DNA from: Tetranychus cinnabarinus
Taxonomy: Eukaryota; Arthropoda; Arachnida; Trombidiformes; Tetranychidae
DNA length: 64,000 nt
Direction: 5' to 3'
Assembly: GCA_022266195.1 (NCBI GenBank)
Contig: WHVY01000004.1
Span: forward strand, 3,613,501 to 3,677,500
The notes under the pieces: model-generated
The model's database searches: none
Told to the model about the DNA's origin: nothing
What the model saw: only the letters and a program-made list of their open reading frames with translations
Position numbers and translations under genes: made by a program
Part shown: piece by piece, positions 38,339-48,948 of the stretch
Position numbering within the stretch: the first letter of the stretch is position 1
Layout of the letters: each line of letters opens with the position of its first letter

Positions 38339-39149
38339 GTCGCAGCAGCAAGAACAGCAACATCATCAAATGCAACAACAGCAAATTCAACATCTTCAAC
38401 CACAACACATGCCACAGCGATTCCAGTACCAGAATCAGCATCAGCAACTTCAACAGCCCCAACAAATGCAACAACAGAACCAGCCGAATCATCAACAGCT
38501 CTTAAATAACGTTCAAAACAATAATATGTACAATACTCAAGGATTTCAGCAAGCTACGAACAAGCCCCTTCAGCCTCTTCAGCCTCTTCAACCTCTTCAG
38601 CCTATTCAATCTCATCAGTCTATTCAATCTCATCAGCCTCATCAACCCTTACAGTCTCATCAACCCTTGCCGTCTCATCAACCCTTGCCGCCTCATCAGT
38701 CCATGCAGCCTCAACATCCGCAGTCTCAATATCAGCGGCAGACACAATTTCAACAAGTTCAACACCACAATGTTCTTCAAAATCACATTCAACCTAATCA
38801 ATCTCACCAAAATCACCAAACTCAACAATCTCATCAGTCTCATCAATCTCATCAATCTCATCAATCTCATCAATCTCATCAATCCCATCTATCTCACCAA
38901 AATCAACAGCTTCATCCACAGACGCAGTACCAACGATTTCCTTTGACGCAGTCCCAGCAACTACATTATCACAACTATAACAATTATTATTCTCAAGAGT
39001 TTATAGAATTGAAAGACGAGGATCTTGCGTGTCTTGACAGTTTCCAGTATTCAGCCGAGCTTCCACTGTCTGGACTAGCTCAAAATCCTGAAACTGAAAT
39101 ATATGCTGATACTACATTCGTCAAAAGTCTTCTTGACAGTTTTGAATGA
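37937..39149 (+). CDS. Short polyglutamine protein with Mastermind-like N-terminal helix
   Basis: Two exons, 37937-38027 and 38110-39149 (82-bp intron), give 376 residues. Residues about 7-53 (from RIFNLQSRFNGYRDHH to VVLLQKQIS) align without gaps to the conserved N-terminal helix of Mastermind-family proteins, which packs against the CSL-Notch intracellular domain complex. The alignment (R-x-HH, Arg/aromatic near the middle, L-x-Q-(K/R)-x-I at the end) is by eye. It is followed by a small basic stretch, a long Gln run (about residues 70-115), Gln/His/Pro-rich sequence, about nine SHQ tandem repeats and an acidic, hydrophobic C-terminus (ELKDEDLACLDSF ... FVKSLLDSFE) that could be an activation region. 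Mastermind proteins usually exceed 1000 residues. The 3' end converges on the Twinkle gene 190 bp away; AATAAA at 39188. Family call is tentative. Confidence 0.6.
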
Positions 39150-39338
39150 CTCAAGCTCAGGACTATAAAATGTCATATGACTTATCAATAAATTTAAATT
39201 TTCTATTTTCAATTAATATTATTAATATATGCAAAAAACAATATTGAACAATAAATTGTAATTTGATTGGATTTTTGTTAACCATATCGTTACAAGTTGA
39301 TTAAATATTGCTCAAGATAAATTAAGCCGAGTTTACGA

Positions 39339-40411
39339 TCAATCAATAAGAATATCGTCAGTAACTTGATTTGATTTACTAGAACTCGTACCGAAACCTT
39401 GAGTTTCCTTATTGAATTTAAGAGTTATACTTCCTAAATCACCATCATACCGGTTTTTGCTTATTTGTAAATACTTCCTTTGCCTTGTATTACCTTTCCA
39501 TTCAACTTGAAAAATAAGTATATTATCAGCTTCCTGACTTGCTTTTGCTCCGCCAAAAATTGAATTTAAGGTCAACTCTCCTGAATCTTCCTTCCTTGGG
39601 TGGATAACAAGAGTTATATGGCACTCTTTTTCGGTTGCAAAACTTCTACATGAACCAATAACATGATCTTGATATTCATATCTATCAAGATGAAAATACT
39701 TCTTGTTTCTAGTTCCCATCATAAATTGTAAATTGTCAATTATAACGTGCTTAACTTGATGGTTGGTAACCGCTTCTTTCATGGTAGCTAAGACATTTTC
39801 AAAGGCTTCAGCTCCATGATAATTCATAAAATACATTGGTAATTCAGTAAATTTATCGGCCCAGTGATCAAATTCCTGTAAATTAGCACTCAGCTGCTTT
39901 TGAGCAAGTTGGTTCATCATAGCCTTACACAGACGAGTGTTTTGGATCTCAAAATTGCCCCAAAGAGTGGGTACGCCTTGAAGACATAGATCTAGACAAG
40001 GAAAAGAAAACGGAATAATTAAATGTTAATTTCTTACGAGGAGAAGAGTTCCTGTTCTGTAGGAACTTACTTTAATAAGATGGTTTCATTTAGATTAATC
40101 GAGGAATGAACTACCTAAAGAATATTCAGACAAAAAGGTTGTCTTTCCACAGCCTGTTGGCCCAGTTAATACTGTCAATTCACCAGGACGGAAACCTTTC
40201 AAATACTTATTGATACCAGGAAATCGTTTCCATCTAATTCCTTCTAACTGTTTGTGATTCACTATCTCATTATAAACACCTTTACGAAGTTGCACGAAAG
40301 TTAACAAACTCCTATTGTGAAGAAAAAGCAAAGTAAAACAATGGATCGATTATTAAGCATTTAGAAAGAGAAAAAAAACGAAACTTACTTTTTCAGTGAT
40401 ATTTTGCTCAT
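39339..40411 (-). CDS. Twinkle-type mitochondrial DNA helicase, helicase domain only
   Basis: Three exons, 40411-40389, 40311-40115 and 39991-39339, give 290 residues. Replicative hexameric helicase of mitochondrial DNA, DnaB/phage T7 gp4 family. Walker A GPTGCGKT lies at about 58-65. TLWGNFEI (about 82-89) carries the catalytic glutamate region. Walker B HVIIDNLQFMMG puts D at 159, followed by LVIHPRKE (about 201-208) and SKNRYDGDLG. These match the C-terminal half of animal Twinkle from the linker helix onward. The N-terminal primase-like half, present in human (684 residues) and fly proteins, is missing. There is an in-frame stop 63 nt before the ATG and no AG acceptor in the 79 nt before it, so no upstream exon joins here. 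It could be a true short form, a paralogue or a 5'-truncated gene that stayed open. Confidence 0.88.
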
Positions 40412-40557
40412 TTTTTCCAGATTAATAGACAGTATTTTAGATAATGAAAAATCAATCAATTGAAAGTAAATTAATTATAAAAAAGATTATCTAAAATAAC
40501 AAAACCAAGACATCACGTTAAAGAAACAACAATCCAGATGATACCAATCATTGGCAA

Positions 40558-41340
40558 CCAATGGGGTTGTTATAATTGGCAACTGTTGCCAATTGAAATG
40601 GCAAATGGCAAATAGCAACTCAAGTTCTGATTGGCTAAATCAAGGAAGCGCACTATTCCAAATTGTTTCAGCAATTTGCCCTTTCGAGTTAAGTATAGGG
40701 ACTTTGTGGGTTTGTAGAACATAAAAACTGAGCCCACTAGTGCTGTTTAAAATTTCTCTAATCATCATCTCTTTTTTCATCAAAATCATTTTTCTGATGT
40801 AAATTTTAATCACAAACCTGAAAATGGTCTTATTTTGAGAAATAAAATTGTCTGTTTCTGTACAACAGATCAGTTCAATTTATAGTTGAACCGATCACTT
40901 TCTGTGACCGTAAGAGTAAATAATAGATTTCAGCTCTCTAACTCTTACGGTCACAGGAAAGTGATCGGTTTAACTTGCAAATGAACTTGATCTGTTGTAC
41001 AGAAACAGAAAATGTTATTTCTCAAAATAAGACCATTTTCAGGTTTGTCATCAAAATTTACATCATTAATATAAGTTTTATGAAAAGATATGCTTCCATA
41101 GCTGAAAGAAAGACGATCGAAGTTTAAACTTGGACATAGATTTGCTCGAAAACTGTCCATCGGATGAACTATTCAATAGCACTAATGGATTCAGTTTTTA
41201 TGCCCCGACAAACCCCAAAGTCCCTATTCTTAACTCGAAAGACAAATTTTCTGCTATACTCCTTTACATTAAAATTGCCGGCAAAAAGTTGCCAGTTGCC
41301 ATGACAGGATGCCAGTTGCCATTTATAACAATCCCAACCA
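40558..41340. mobile_element. Foldback element with long internal inverted repeat
   Basis: Outer ends are inverted copies of one another: GTTGTTATAATTGGCAACTG near 40565-40585 against CAGTTGCCATTTATAACAA near 41311-41330. Inside lies a large hairpin with arms 40796-40917 and 40941-41064 (about 90% complementary by eye). The unit CCATAGCTGAA...GATCGAAGTTT...CTGTCCATCGGATGAA at 41095-41180 is shared with the tandem array at 62.5-64 kb. No transposase frame. It starts 147 bp upstream of the Twinkle start codon. Confidence 0.75.
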
Positions 41341-42875
41341 ATGTGCTTTAAAACATATGATGTTACAAGACAGCTGATATTTTTGAACCTATCTTAACCT
41401 GGACTTAGACTTTCAATTTAAATATAAATCCATTATACAATGAAAATAGTTTAAACTAATTGCTTATCATAAAATTCACTTGAACATCCAACTTTTCTTT
41501 ATGTAAAATGATCTCCTCGTTTAAAAGATAATTAAATAACCAAACATGTAACGTTTTACAAAATAATGGTTTTCCAGTATCAACAATTATTCACGTTGAA
41601 ATTGATATTTCTAGAATATTCAATAACAACACATGTGAGTATAACTTGTAAATAATTAAAAATGAAAAGTTCATAAATAGCAAAAGTTTTTTACAGACAG
41701 AAACTAAAAGTGCATGATAAGATTATTCAGATGCAATTTCATTGAGTCTGTCTCAATATTGCAGAGTGAACTTCATGTCCACCCTCCGAGTTGCTCATAA
41801 TTCAGTGATTTTGGATGAAAAGACCAAACATTCACAATGAAGATCGATTTTACAATGAAAACACTGTACATCGAGGTACAAATTTTTAAATTGTATTGCT
41901 TTTGATAATGAAGACACAGTTTTGGACAAAAGGGAGACCGGCTTGATAAATGAAGAGACCAATTCACTTGTTTAGTTGACTTGCAGTATTTTCAGGGACC
42001 GGCTTTTTTCCACCACATCCACCACTTTATCGACCATATTGTCCACCACCCAAATCTAACACATCCACCAAATCAACTAAATCAAACATCATCACTTTTA
42101 AAGAGACTTTTCTCAACAAAATTGTCCACCACAAGTGGCTTTTTTCATCACATTTCAAACAATTTTTTTGAGATTATCCACCGCCGAATCTAACAGATCC
42201 ACCAGTTTGATGAACAAGTTATTCCTGTCGGTCACAGGAAATCGAAACTGTTACCATCGAAACTAACAAAAATTCATCACCCAAAACTCAAATAATGAGC
42301 CAGTAAAGATTGTACAGGAAAATTGAAGCTCAATAGCTTTACATCATGTTTGATTAGAAATTGCATTAAAATAAATGGCAACTGTGATTCATAATGATCT
42401 GACGACGTTTAAATGCTAACACTGTAACTTCAAAATGCATTCGAATTACTTTCGTTTATCAACTCAATATGTCATTCCACAAAATCAGAAAACACGTGAT
42501 GTCGCTAAATCGTTCATTAGGTTACTTGATTAAGAATAAATAAGAAATTCAGAGAAACTCAAAATTTGCGGCTTTTCGCTTCTCCTGTTTTTTACATGAT
42601 TTTACTCACAATTATTTTAGTATCAATAACAATTGCGCAAATGGGACAAAATTGAATCCTTGTAATCCCTAATCAAATTTCATTCAACATGCAAAGAGTT
42701 GCCGTATTGATAAAAACAGTATTTTTGTTCAACTAACTATTAAAAAATTTTCTGACGCCCATGGTGCTAGCAATACAGGGCAATTCAGTCTCATTTACTT
42801 CACGTTTTATACAATATCTAACTAACAAAACATACAGCTTTCTTATATTTGAAAAATATGCTTTTGAGAATCGAA
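41341..42875. other. Intergenic with a short tandem duplication
   Basis: AT-rich noncoding DNA. At 42001-42210 a CCACC-rich block recurs about 136 bp apart (GGCTTTTTTCCACCACAT and GGCTTTTTTCATCACATT; AATCTAACACATCCACCA and AATCTAACAGATCCACCA). No gene seen. Confidence 0.5.
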
Positions 42876-43640
42876 GGGCAATTTTTGCAAAGTTTTAAGG
42901 TCACTTAAGGTCATTCATTCATTTGACCTCCTAGGTCCTTTGACCTTAAGGTCATTTTTGAATAGCCCAACATTTTTCGCTTTGAAAAAAGTTTGTAATA
43001 AAAAGTCAAAAGTCTTCTCTTAGGAGATTTGAAAGAAACTTATGAGGAGCTAGACTCGTTTCTTTCAAACCTTGCTTCGAAAATGCTTCGAGAACGATAC
43101 AGTAAATCTCGTTTGTTTGAGCTGATGCTGAAAATCAATGAAGAAGTTGAAAAATTAACTATCGATACTCATTTTACAATGGTAGAATCTCCATTAAATC
43201 AGTCAATTAAAATGAGTATCGATAATTAATTTTTCAACTTCTTCATTGATTTTCAGCATTTGAAATCATGCGAAAATTTTTCCTGAAAAATGAACAAAAT
43301 ATGAAGATATGGATTCAGTATGGAACTAGTTCTAGGTGTCTCATTCATTTGCTCAACTGTCTTCTTCATTCGCTCTCAGTGTCTCAAAATTTTCTCAGCA
43401 AACAAAGAGTTTTATGACTTTTGAGCAAACAAAAATTAAGTGTCGCATTCAATCGCTCATTCACTCTTACTGTCTCAAATAAACGAGATTTACTGTATCT
43501 TCATATCAGTTGTTCTTGATACTTTTGCAGAGATAAACTTATAGCGATGAAAAATTGGGCTATTCGCAAAGGAACTTCATAAGTCGTTTGAAGGTCAAAT
43601 AAACGAATGACCTAAAACGACCTTAGAGCTTTGAAAAAAT
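42876..43640. mobile_element. Foldback element with AAGGTCA-rich ends
   Basis: The two ends match as inverted repeats over about 100 bp: CAATTTTTGCAAAGTTTTAA, AAGGTCATTCATTCATTTGACC and AATAGCCCAA on the left; inverse on the right through 43640. Inner arms 43095-43115 and 43482-43500 (GATACAGTAAATCTCGTTT and complement) and a 51-bp hairpin (43126-43176 with 43209-43259, one mismatch) nest inside. A 66-codon frame at 43029-43229 overlaps the hairpin and is not a supported gene. Confidence 0.75.
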
Positions 43641-44280
43641 TGTCCATCAAAATCTACAAAAATGTAAAAGTATCCTTTATGTGGAGATTCAATGTTATAT
43701 GAAATTTTATTATAATTATGCTAAAATTATTAAATGGCAATGATTTGAATTTTCAATTTCAATTATCAGTGATAATATGGAATTTGAGCTTTCAGTTGAT
43801 TTAAATTGCTATTAGTTCTGAATCGTTGATCATTTTTAATCGACAATTCAACTTGCAACTTAAAACTTTCAAAAATGACGATTAATTAAATCAAAATAAA
43901 AGTATGTTATCAATGTTTTTAATCATGAAATTGGGTGTAAATTAAAGAGAAAATATTGATTATTTATTTTAGAAAAATCGAAACAATTTAATAAAAAATA
44001 TGTCAAGCAATCATTAGCAAATTAGTCGGAGACTTTTGGGTTTACCTAATAAAAGCAATCGACCAACTTTTGATTCGACAGATCTTGAACCAAAAGTCAC
44101 TCAGCCTTGATTTTTAGAGTAAGAGCTTCCACTGTTGTCCGCTCTGTCACAAGGCTATTGTATAAGACTTTCTAATATTTAGCCCAAAATAAAAAATGGT
44201 ATACTGGGTACTGGGTGTTCGTGAATTGCTCGTGAACTTTTTTGCGGATTCAAGCAAAAGTATGAATTGCTTGAATTTCG

Positions 44281-45087
44281 GTGACTTGAACGCACTCAAA
44301 CTCAATTATTATAGCTGGACAATAGACAAAATGCTTAAAAAATCATCATGAAAATGAATCCTTGGCGCGAGAATAACTTTTGTTTTCCATCGATTTTTAT
44401 GCAATAATTAGGGACGTCAAAAATCGGGTTTTTTCGGGGATAAAATTTTTCGGTGGATGAGTGCATTGATACTTTATAACATATTTAAAGGCTAGTTACT
44501 GAATTTCAGGGTGATTTATCACCGCCGAAAACCCCGAAATCAATGAAATTTTAAAAAAATGCCGAAATTCATGAAAATGAACCGAAAGATGCCGATTTTT
44601 TCAAAATTTTCTCTTTTTTATTCCTATTTTTTGATTTTTATGATTCTCTCAGACAGTTTCACGTCTAACTTTTACTTACTATAGCAATGGTTACTTTTCA
44701 GGTCTACAATTTTCTAGGGGTTTCGTCTAAATATAATTTCTCTTTCCTTAAATGCCTCGTAATGTATAATGCCTTAAATTTTCATTCACATCCAATAAAT
44801 GGTTTCCAATTTTTTGTTTTTGAAAATGCCTAAAATGGCTCAAAAAGTGGAATTTTAAGCGCCGAAAAGCGCCGAAATCAATCAACTTTATCCGCCGATT
44901 TCGGCCCGAAATTGACTAAATCTAACCGCCGATTTTGGCGTCCCTAGCAATAATCTATGGACATACAGTGTTCATTCGTGCATTTCTGATTGCTTTCCTA
45001 AGGATTCATTTTCATGATGATTTTTTTCAAGCATTATGTCTATTGTCCATGCTATAATAATTATGAGTTTGAGTGCGTTCAAGTCAC
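44281..45087. mobile_element. Inverted-repeat element, host of a nested MITE
   Basis: Begins GTGACTTGAACGCACTCAAA and ends with its reverse complement. Terminal arms are about 90 bp (44281-44367 and 45000-45087) at roughly 90% identity. Interrupted by the element at 44409-44946; without it and one duplication copy the element is about 260 bp. No coding frame. Confidence 0.82.
44401..44954. mobile_element. Nested hAT-like MITE, 8-bp target-site duplication
   Basis: Element 44409-44946 (538 bp) begins TAGGGACGTCAAAAATCGG and ends CCGATTTTGGCGTCCCTA. It is flanked by GCAATAAT at 44401-44408 and 44947-44954. The TAGGG terminus and 8-bp duplication fit hAT. The interior is rich in CCGAAA/TTTCGG words. 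Confidence 0.9.
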
Positions 45088-45203
45088 TAACTTAACAGTA
45101 ATCTCTGATTAAAAGCAATAAAACTCCGTTATGAAACAATAATTTGAATACTTTTTTCAGAATTTAGCAAAAAGGCTCAACTTTGATGAATCAACTGCAT
45201 ACT

Positions 45204-45466
45204 AATACAGCATTTCTCGATGACTTTAGACAAGTTCCCACAATGTTTAGTCGGCTTCTCGAAATGTTTAGACAAAATTTTAAGCCGGTTTGAAAACTCT
45301 TTTTGTCTAAATGCTCTGAGAACTTGACTAAACAATATGAGAACTGTCGAAACATTCTGAGAAGAGTAACTGGTTTTACGACCGGCTTAAAATTTTGTCT
45401 AAACATTTCGAGAAGCCGACTAAACATTGTGGGAACTTGTCTAAAGTCATCGAGAAATGCTGTATT
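45204..45466. repeat. Perfect 86-bp inverted repeat (long hairpin)
   Basis: Arms 45204-45289 and 45381-45466 are exact reverse complements over 86 bp as read by eye, separated by a 91-bp spacer. Because the arms mirror each other, the same peptide reads out on both strands; neither frame is taken as a gene. Confidence 0.92.
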
Positions 45467-46061
45467 TTTGATGAAAAAATTAAAGGGCGACCTGGGAGAG
45501 TCCTCATAAAGATTTGGAAATTTCAGCAAGTTTGGGATGTTGTGGAGAGACAAATAATGCAGCATTTTAATCACAAAACTATACTCTTTAATTTGATATA
45601 TTATTCATTGTAATTAAATACGAAATCTTTTCTTAAATGGACTTTGAATGAGCTCTTTTAAAAATAAGGTGCGACCTAAAAAATTTGCAACCTCTCTTCT
45701 TGTTCGGGCGAGGATTTGGGCTTATCTCTACGTTTTCATGCTTTTGTTTTGTGCTTTTTCATTAAATATTGACAATAAGACAAACTAGAATTGAATTTTT
45801 AGGCCTAAGTCAGCTGATATTGAGCCGATCCAGAGACAATGTTAAGAAACGCGCTACAAATTTCGAATCCATTTTTTGGCCCTTTGACCAGAATTTTCAT
45901 AATTTTTTATTCTTTCACCATTCCTGAGTCTTTTGTCTACCTGATAAACATTGAGTTCTGAAATTTCTACAGCCTCAAGAATTTCACCAAATTGATACAA
46001 AGAAAGTTCATGATACTTAGAGACTAGTTGTGTTAAAAACCCATGTTAAAAACGGTTCCAT

Positions 46062-46514
46062 GTCATCTCACCAAAAATAAGCCTTTAAAACAACAATTTT
46101 AGTTTACAACCTTTGGTTTTCAACCCAAAGACAGCTTATCTTTGCAAATTTTACTTAATTGTTAAATGTTTCTTGTGAATAGAGAAAGATATTAATTCAA
46201 ATAAATTTCACCATTTAGATACGTATTTGTATAAAATTGATAATCATCATTCAGCTTTAAATATCGGAGTTTTCAGAGATGCAGTTTTTCTTATATTTTA
46301 CCTTTAACGGTCAATTCTCTTTGACAATCTAATGTCTTTGATTTGGTGTAGCTATGGAATTGAGTCCTATTGAATTTATCATAAGTTTCTCTTGAAAAAT
46401 TTAATTTAATGAATTGAATTGAGTCTATTCATTTTAACAAAAATGAACACTTTCCCGTGAACTCTCATAGCTTATAACGCAGTTTACTTAAAGGCTTATT
46501 TTTGGTGAGATGAC
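46062..46514. repeat. Inverted repeat pair with 27-bp perfect core
   Basis: 46062-46088 (GTCATCTCACC...CTTTAA) and 46488-46514 are exact reverse complements, with weaker similarity around them (AAAAACGGT). Possibly the ends of an old foldback element that abuts the next one. Confidence 0.7.
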
Positions 46515-46536
46515 TCGTCACCGTTAAAAACGGTGT

Positions 46537-47068
46537 CCTGTAAACTCGCCACATTTGAACTTTAAAACAAACAGAGAGTCAAACCCTTTTACAACTTTAA
46601 AGAAATCTCGCCACTAATTGTTACAGCTATGGCAAGTAAATTATCAATTTTGATTAAGAAATTCGTGTACAAAGATCAAGCTCAAACTGAATAAATTCAA
46701 TTCAATATCATTTTGATAGCTTTTGTATCGAGAATCGTTATTTAATTAAACACATAGCTTTTTGTTGAATTTTTTGGCTGCCTAGCTTGCAACAGAAGTA
46801 TGCTGTAGGACATTTCTTTCAATGAATCGATAGAAGCACGATAATGTCTCTTTTCGAATTAATACAAAAAGCTACCAAAACGATATGAAATTGAATTTAT
46901 TCAGTTTGAGCTTGATCTTTGTACACGAATTTCTTAATCAAAATTGATAATTTACTTGCCATAGCTGTTACAGCTAAGCTGTAACAATTAGTGGCGAGAT
47001 TTCTTTTAAGTTGTTAAAGGGTTTGACTCTCTGTTTGTTTTAAAGCTTAAATGTGGCGAGTTTACAGG
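46537..47068. mobile_element. Foldback element with ~200-bp arms
   Basis: Left arm 46537-46729 and right arm 46861-47068 are inverted copies at high identity, starting CCTGTAAACTCGCCACATTT. The right arm has a short insertion (AGCTAAGCTGTAAC, duplicating flanking text). The loop is about 130 bp. No coding frame. Confidence 0.85.
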
Positions 47069-47706
47069 GAACCGAAAATAGAAAGTCAACAGCGAGAAAG
47101 AGATTATGAAAGAGACGAAAAAATGACAAAAAAATAAATGTAAAAAATTTTTGATGAGAAAAAGTTCAAAAAAATAAAATGATTGTTAGTGGCGCCATCG
47201 CGTTCTGCCCCTTTTCCCTATCCTTATCTCAAAAAATAGCTAACATTGCATGCTACCTCTTGTTATACTCTGCGTCAGGGGGATATTTTGATGCCCCTAA
47301 TTGGGTTGGCTTTTTCTGTTGGCCATAAAAGTAGAGAAACTAATCCATTTGTTTAAAGCACTGAGTGCACACAGTACTTAAGTTCAAATTACCAATTAAT
47401 AATTGGCCATAAAACCTTGTTTCAGTAAGTGAAATGCGCAAACTACTCTTTTTAGTTATTGTTAATATGTTGTTATCTTCACTAACCAGACGCAGAATCA
47501 GTTTTCGTATCTGGTTAACTTTGTTAACCAGACGTAATGAATAGCTTCCTGTTTTCTCACGCATGCGTATTTAACAAATGACTCCCAAATCCTGTCCTGT
47601 TATAGACGCTTCAAGGTTATTCAAGCAATTACTGAATATTGCATTGAGTTAGTTAAGACTAGTTAAATCAGGTTTAAGGGAGTTACGCTTGGTGGTGCTG
47701 GGTTAA

Positions 47707-47743
47707 TATAAAAGGAGTAAGACATGTTGCCATGGAGTCATTT
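47707..47743 (+). promoter_or_regulatory. TATA box and initiator upstream of orphan ORF
   Basis: TATAAAAGG at 47707-47715 is followed about 31 bp later by GAGTCATTT (47735-47743), matching the TCA(+1)-type arthropod initiator at the correct distance. Start of the following ORF is about 100 bp downstream of the inferred transcription start. Confidence 0.55.
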
Positions 47744-47841
47744 ACAAGTTGTAAGCTAAACAAGCTCCGTTAGCATTTATTTTTGTGTTCTTCTATTTTG
47801 TATTTTGTCTTTTGTCTCCTGACTATTGACTTTCCTGTAAA

Positions 47842-48177
47842 ATGGTATCCAAGCCTTGTGCAACACCTTTCGACCTCGGTCTGTGTAACATCAAAACCCA
47901 ACAAAAACAAGCCGACCTGGTTAAAGTAGGAAACCTGAAATGTTCTTATATCCTGATGAGAGGCTATCATCTTAATAAGCTTGATGTTGACGATCAAATT
48001 AAGCTTATTAAGTTTGCCAATCAGGCTCAAAGTAAAGCCAAATGGGTTCTTAATCACATCGATTTGAGCTCAAACCTTGGACAAAAAGTGTTTCATGAAA
48101 ATGAAAACGTTCTTCGAATCAGTCACAATTATGCCATTGAATTGTTGAAAGACTATGAACAATATTGTTCAACTTAA
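47842..48177 (+). CDS. Orphan 111-residue protein, unknown
   Basis: Intact ATG-to-stop single-exon frame behind a well-spaced TATA and initiator pair. The product is lysine-rich and mostly helical in appearance (DVDDQIKLIKFANQAQSKAK, HNYAIELLKDYEQYCST), with four cysteines, no signal peptide and no membrane segment. I recognise no family. It sits among MITEs and foldback elements between Twinkle and UBE4B, so it could be a lineage-specific gene, a recently mobilised gene copy or a chance frame. A 95-codon frame on the opposite strand (47770-48057) overlaps it and lacks comparable promoter signals. Confidence 0.45.
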   Translation: MVSKPCATPFDLGLCNIKTQQKQADLVKVGNLKCSYILMRGYHLNKLDVDDQIKLIKFANQAQSKAKWVLNHIDLSSNLGQKVFHENENVLRISHNYAIELLKDYEQYCST

Positions 48178-48948
48178 TCTAACCTAACCGACCCTAACCT
48201 AAGTTTGAATATTTCATCTCGTTAAAGGCTAAAGCCAAAATAATTGATGCCACATTGTCAAAAAACAAATTGTTAAAAATGTATATACCAAAAAATCTCA
48301 ATTAGCATTTAATTGCTAATTATTTTGTTGTAATTTTTTTCTCTTCTAATCTAATCAACCCAAATCTTTGCCTACCAACAATGCGTTTTACATTCGCCAT
48401 TTAAGTTTGTTGTATTTAATACTTGTTTAAACCCATTGATCCCATTAGGTAATTAACAGTCAAAGAAAATGAGTTGAATCAAACCACAAACGCAAGTCAA
48501 TACATACGGGTATGTGAAAAAAGGTAAACCGTCCCCATAGAGCCATTGTAATGATGGTAAGTGGCCACAATTGATAAAAATATTTAGTTTGATATTACCA
48601 ACTGTACTTTCTTTGACTGTATTTTGCCCATCTATTTTTCCACTAATCAACCCTGATTCCAGACCATTGAATTGAGGATAAATCATTGTTAAATCTATCC
48701 TTCTATCCAATTAAATTTTGCCAAGCAATATAATTAACAAAAGAGTGGAAAAAAACTAAAATGGGAATGGAAAACGCCAAATCTCAATTTACTTTTCATG
48801 TTACAATGTATTCTTCTAATCATTTAAGGGGCTAAAAGCTCACTTATCAATTACTATTTACACCTTTTATTGTTGTTAATATTTTCTAATCATAATGTAA
48901 ATAATAAATAATACAATTTATAAAAAACACACAAAACGTATGTCAAGT
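48178..48948. other. Intergenic, no gene seen
   Basis: Follows the orphan ORF; begins with a few CCTAA-like words and is otherwise AT-rich. The 85-codon minus-strand frame at 48453-48710 shows no recognisable domain. Confidence 0.4.

Noticed and set aside
45191..45574. Open frames on both strands (45191-45574 minus, 45303-45509 plus) encoding the same peptide
   Set aside because: They are a direct result of the perfect inverted repeat; no start context or homology supports a gene.
47770..48057. 95-codon minus-strand frame overlapping the orphan ORF
   Set aside because: The plus-strand frame is longer, begins with ATG and has promoter signals; the opposite frame has none.
48178..48215. CCTAACC-type words resembling the arthropod telomere repeat
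   Set aside because: Only a few degenerate copies; not a telomeric array.
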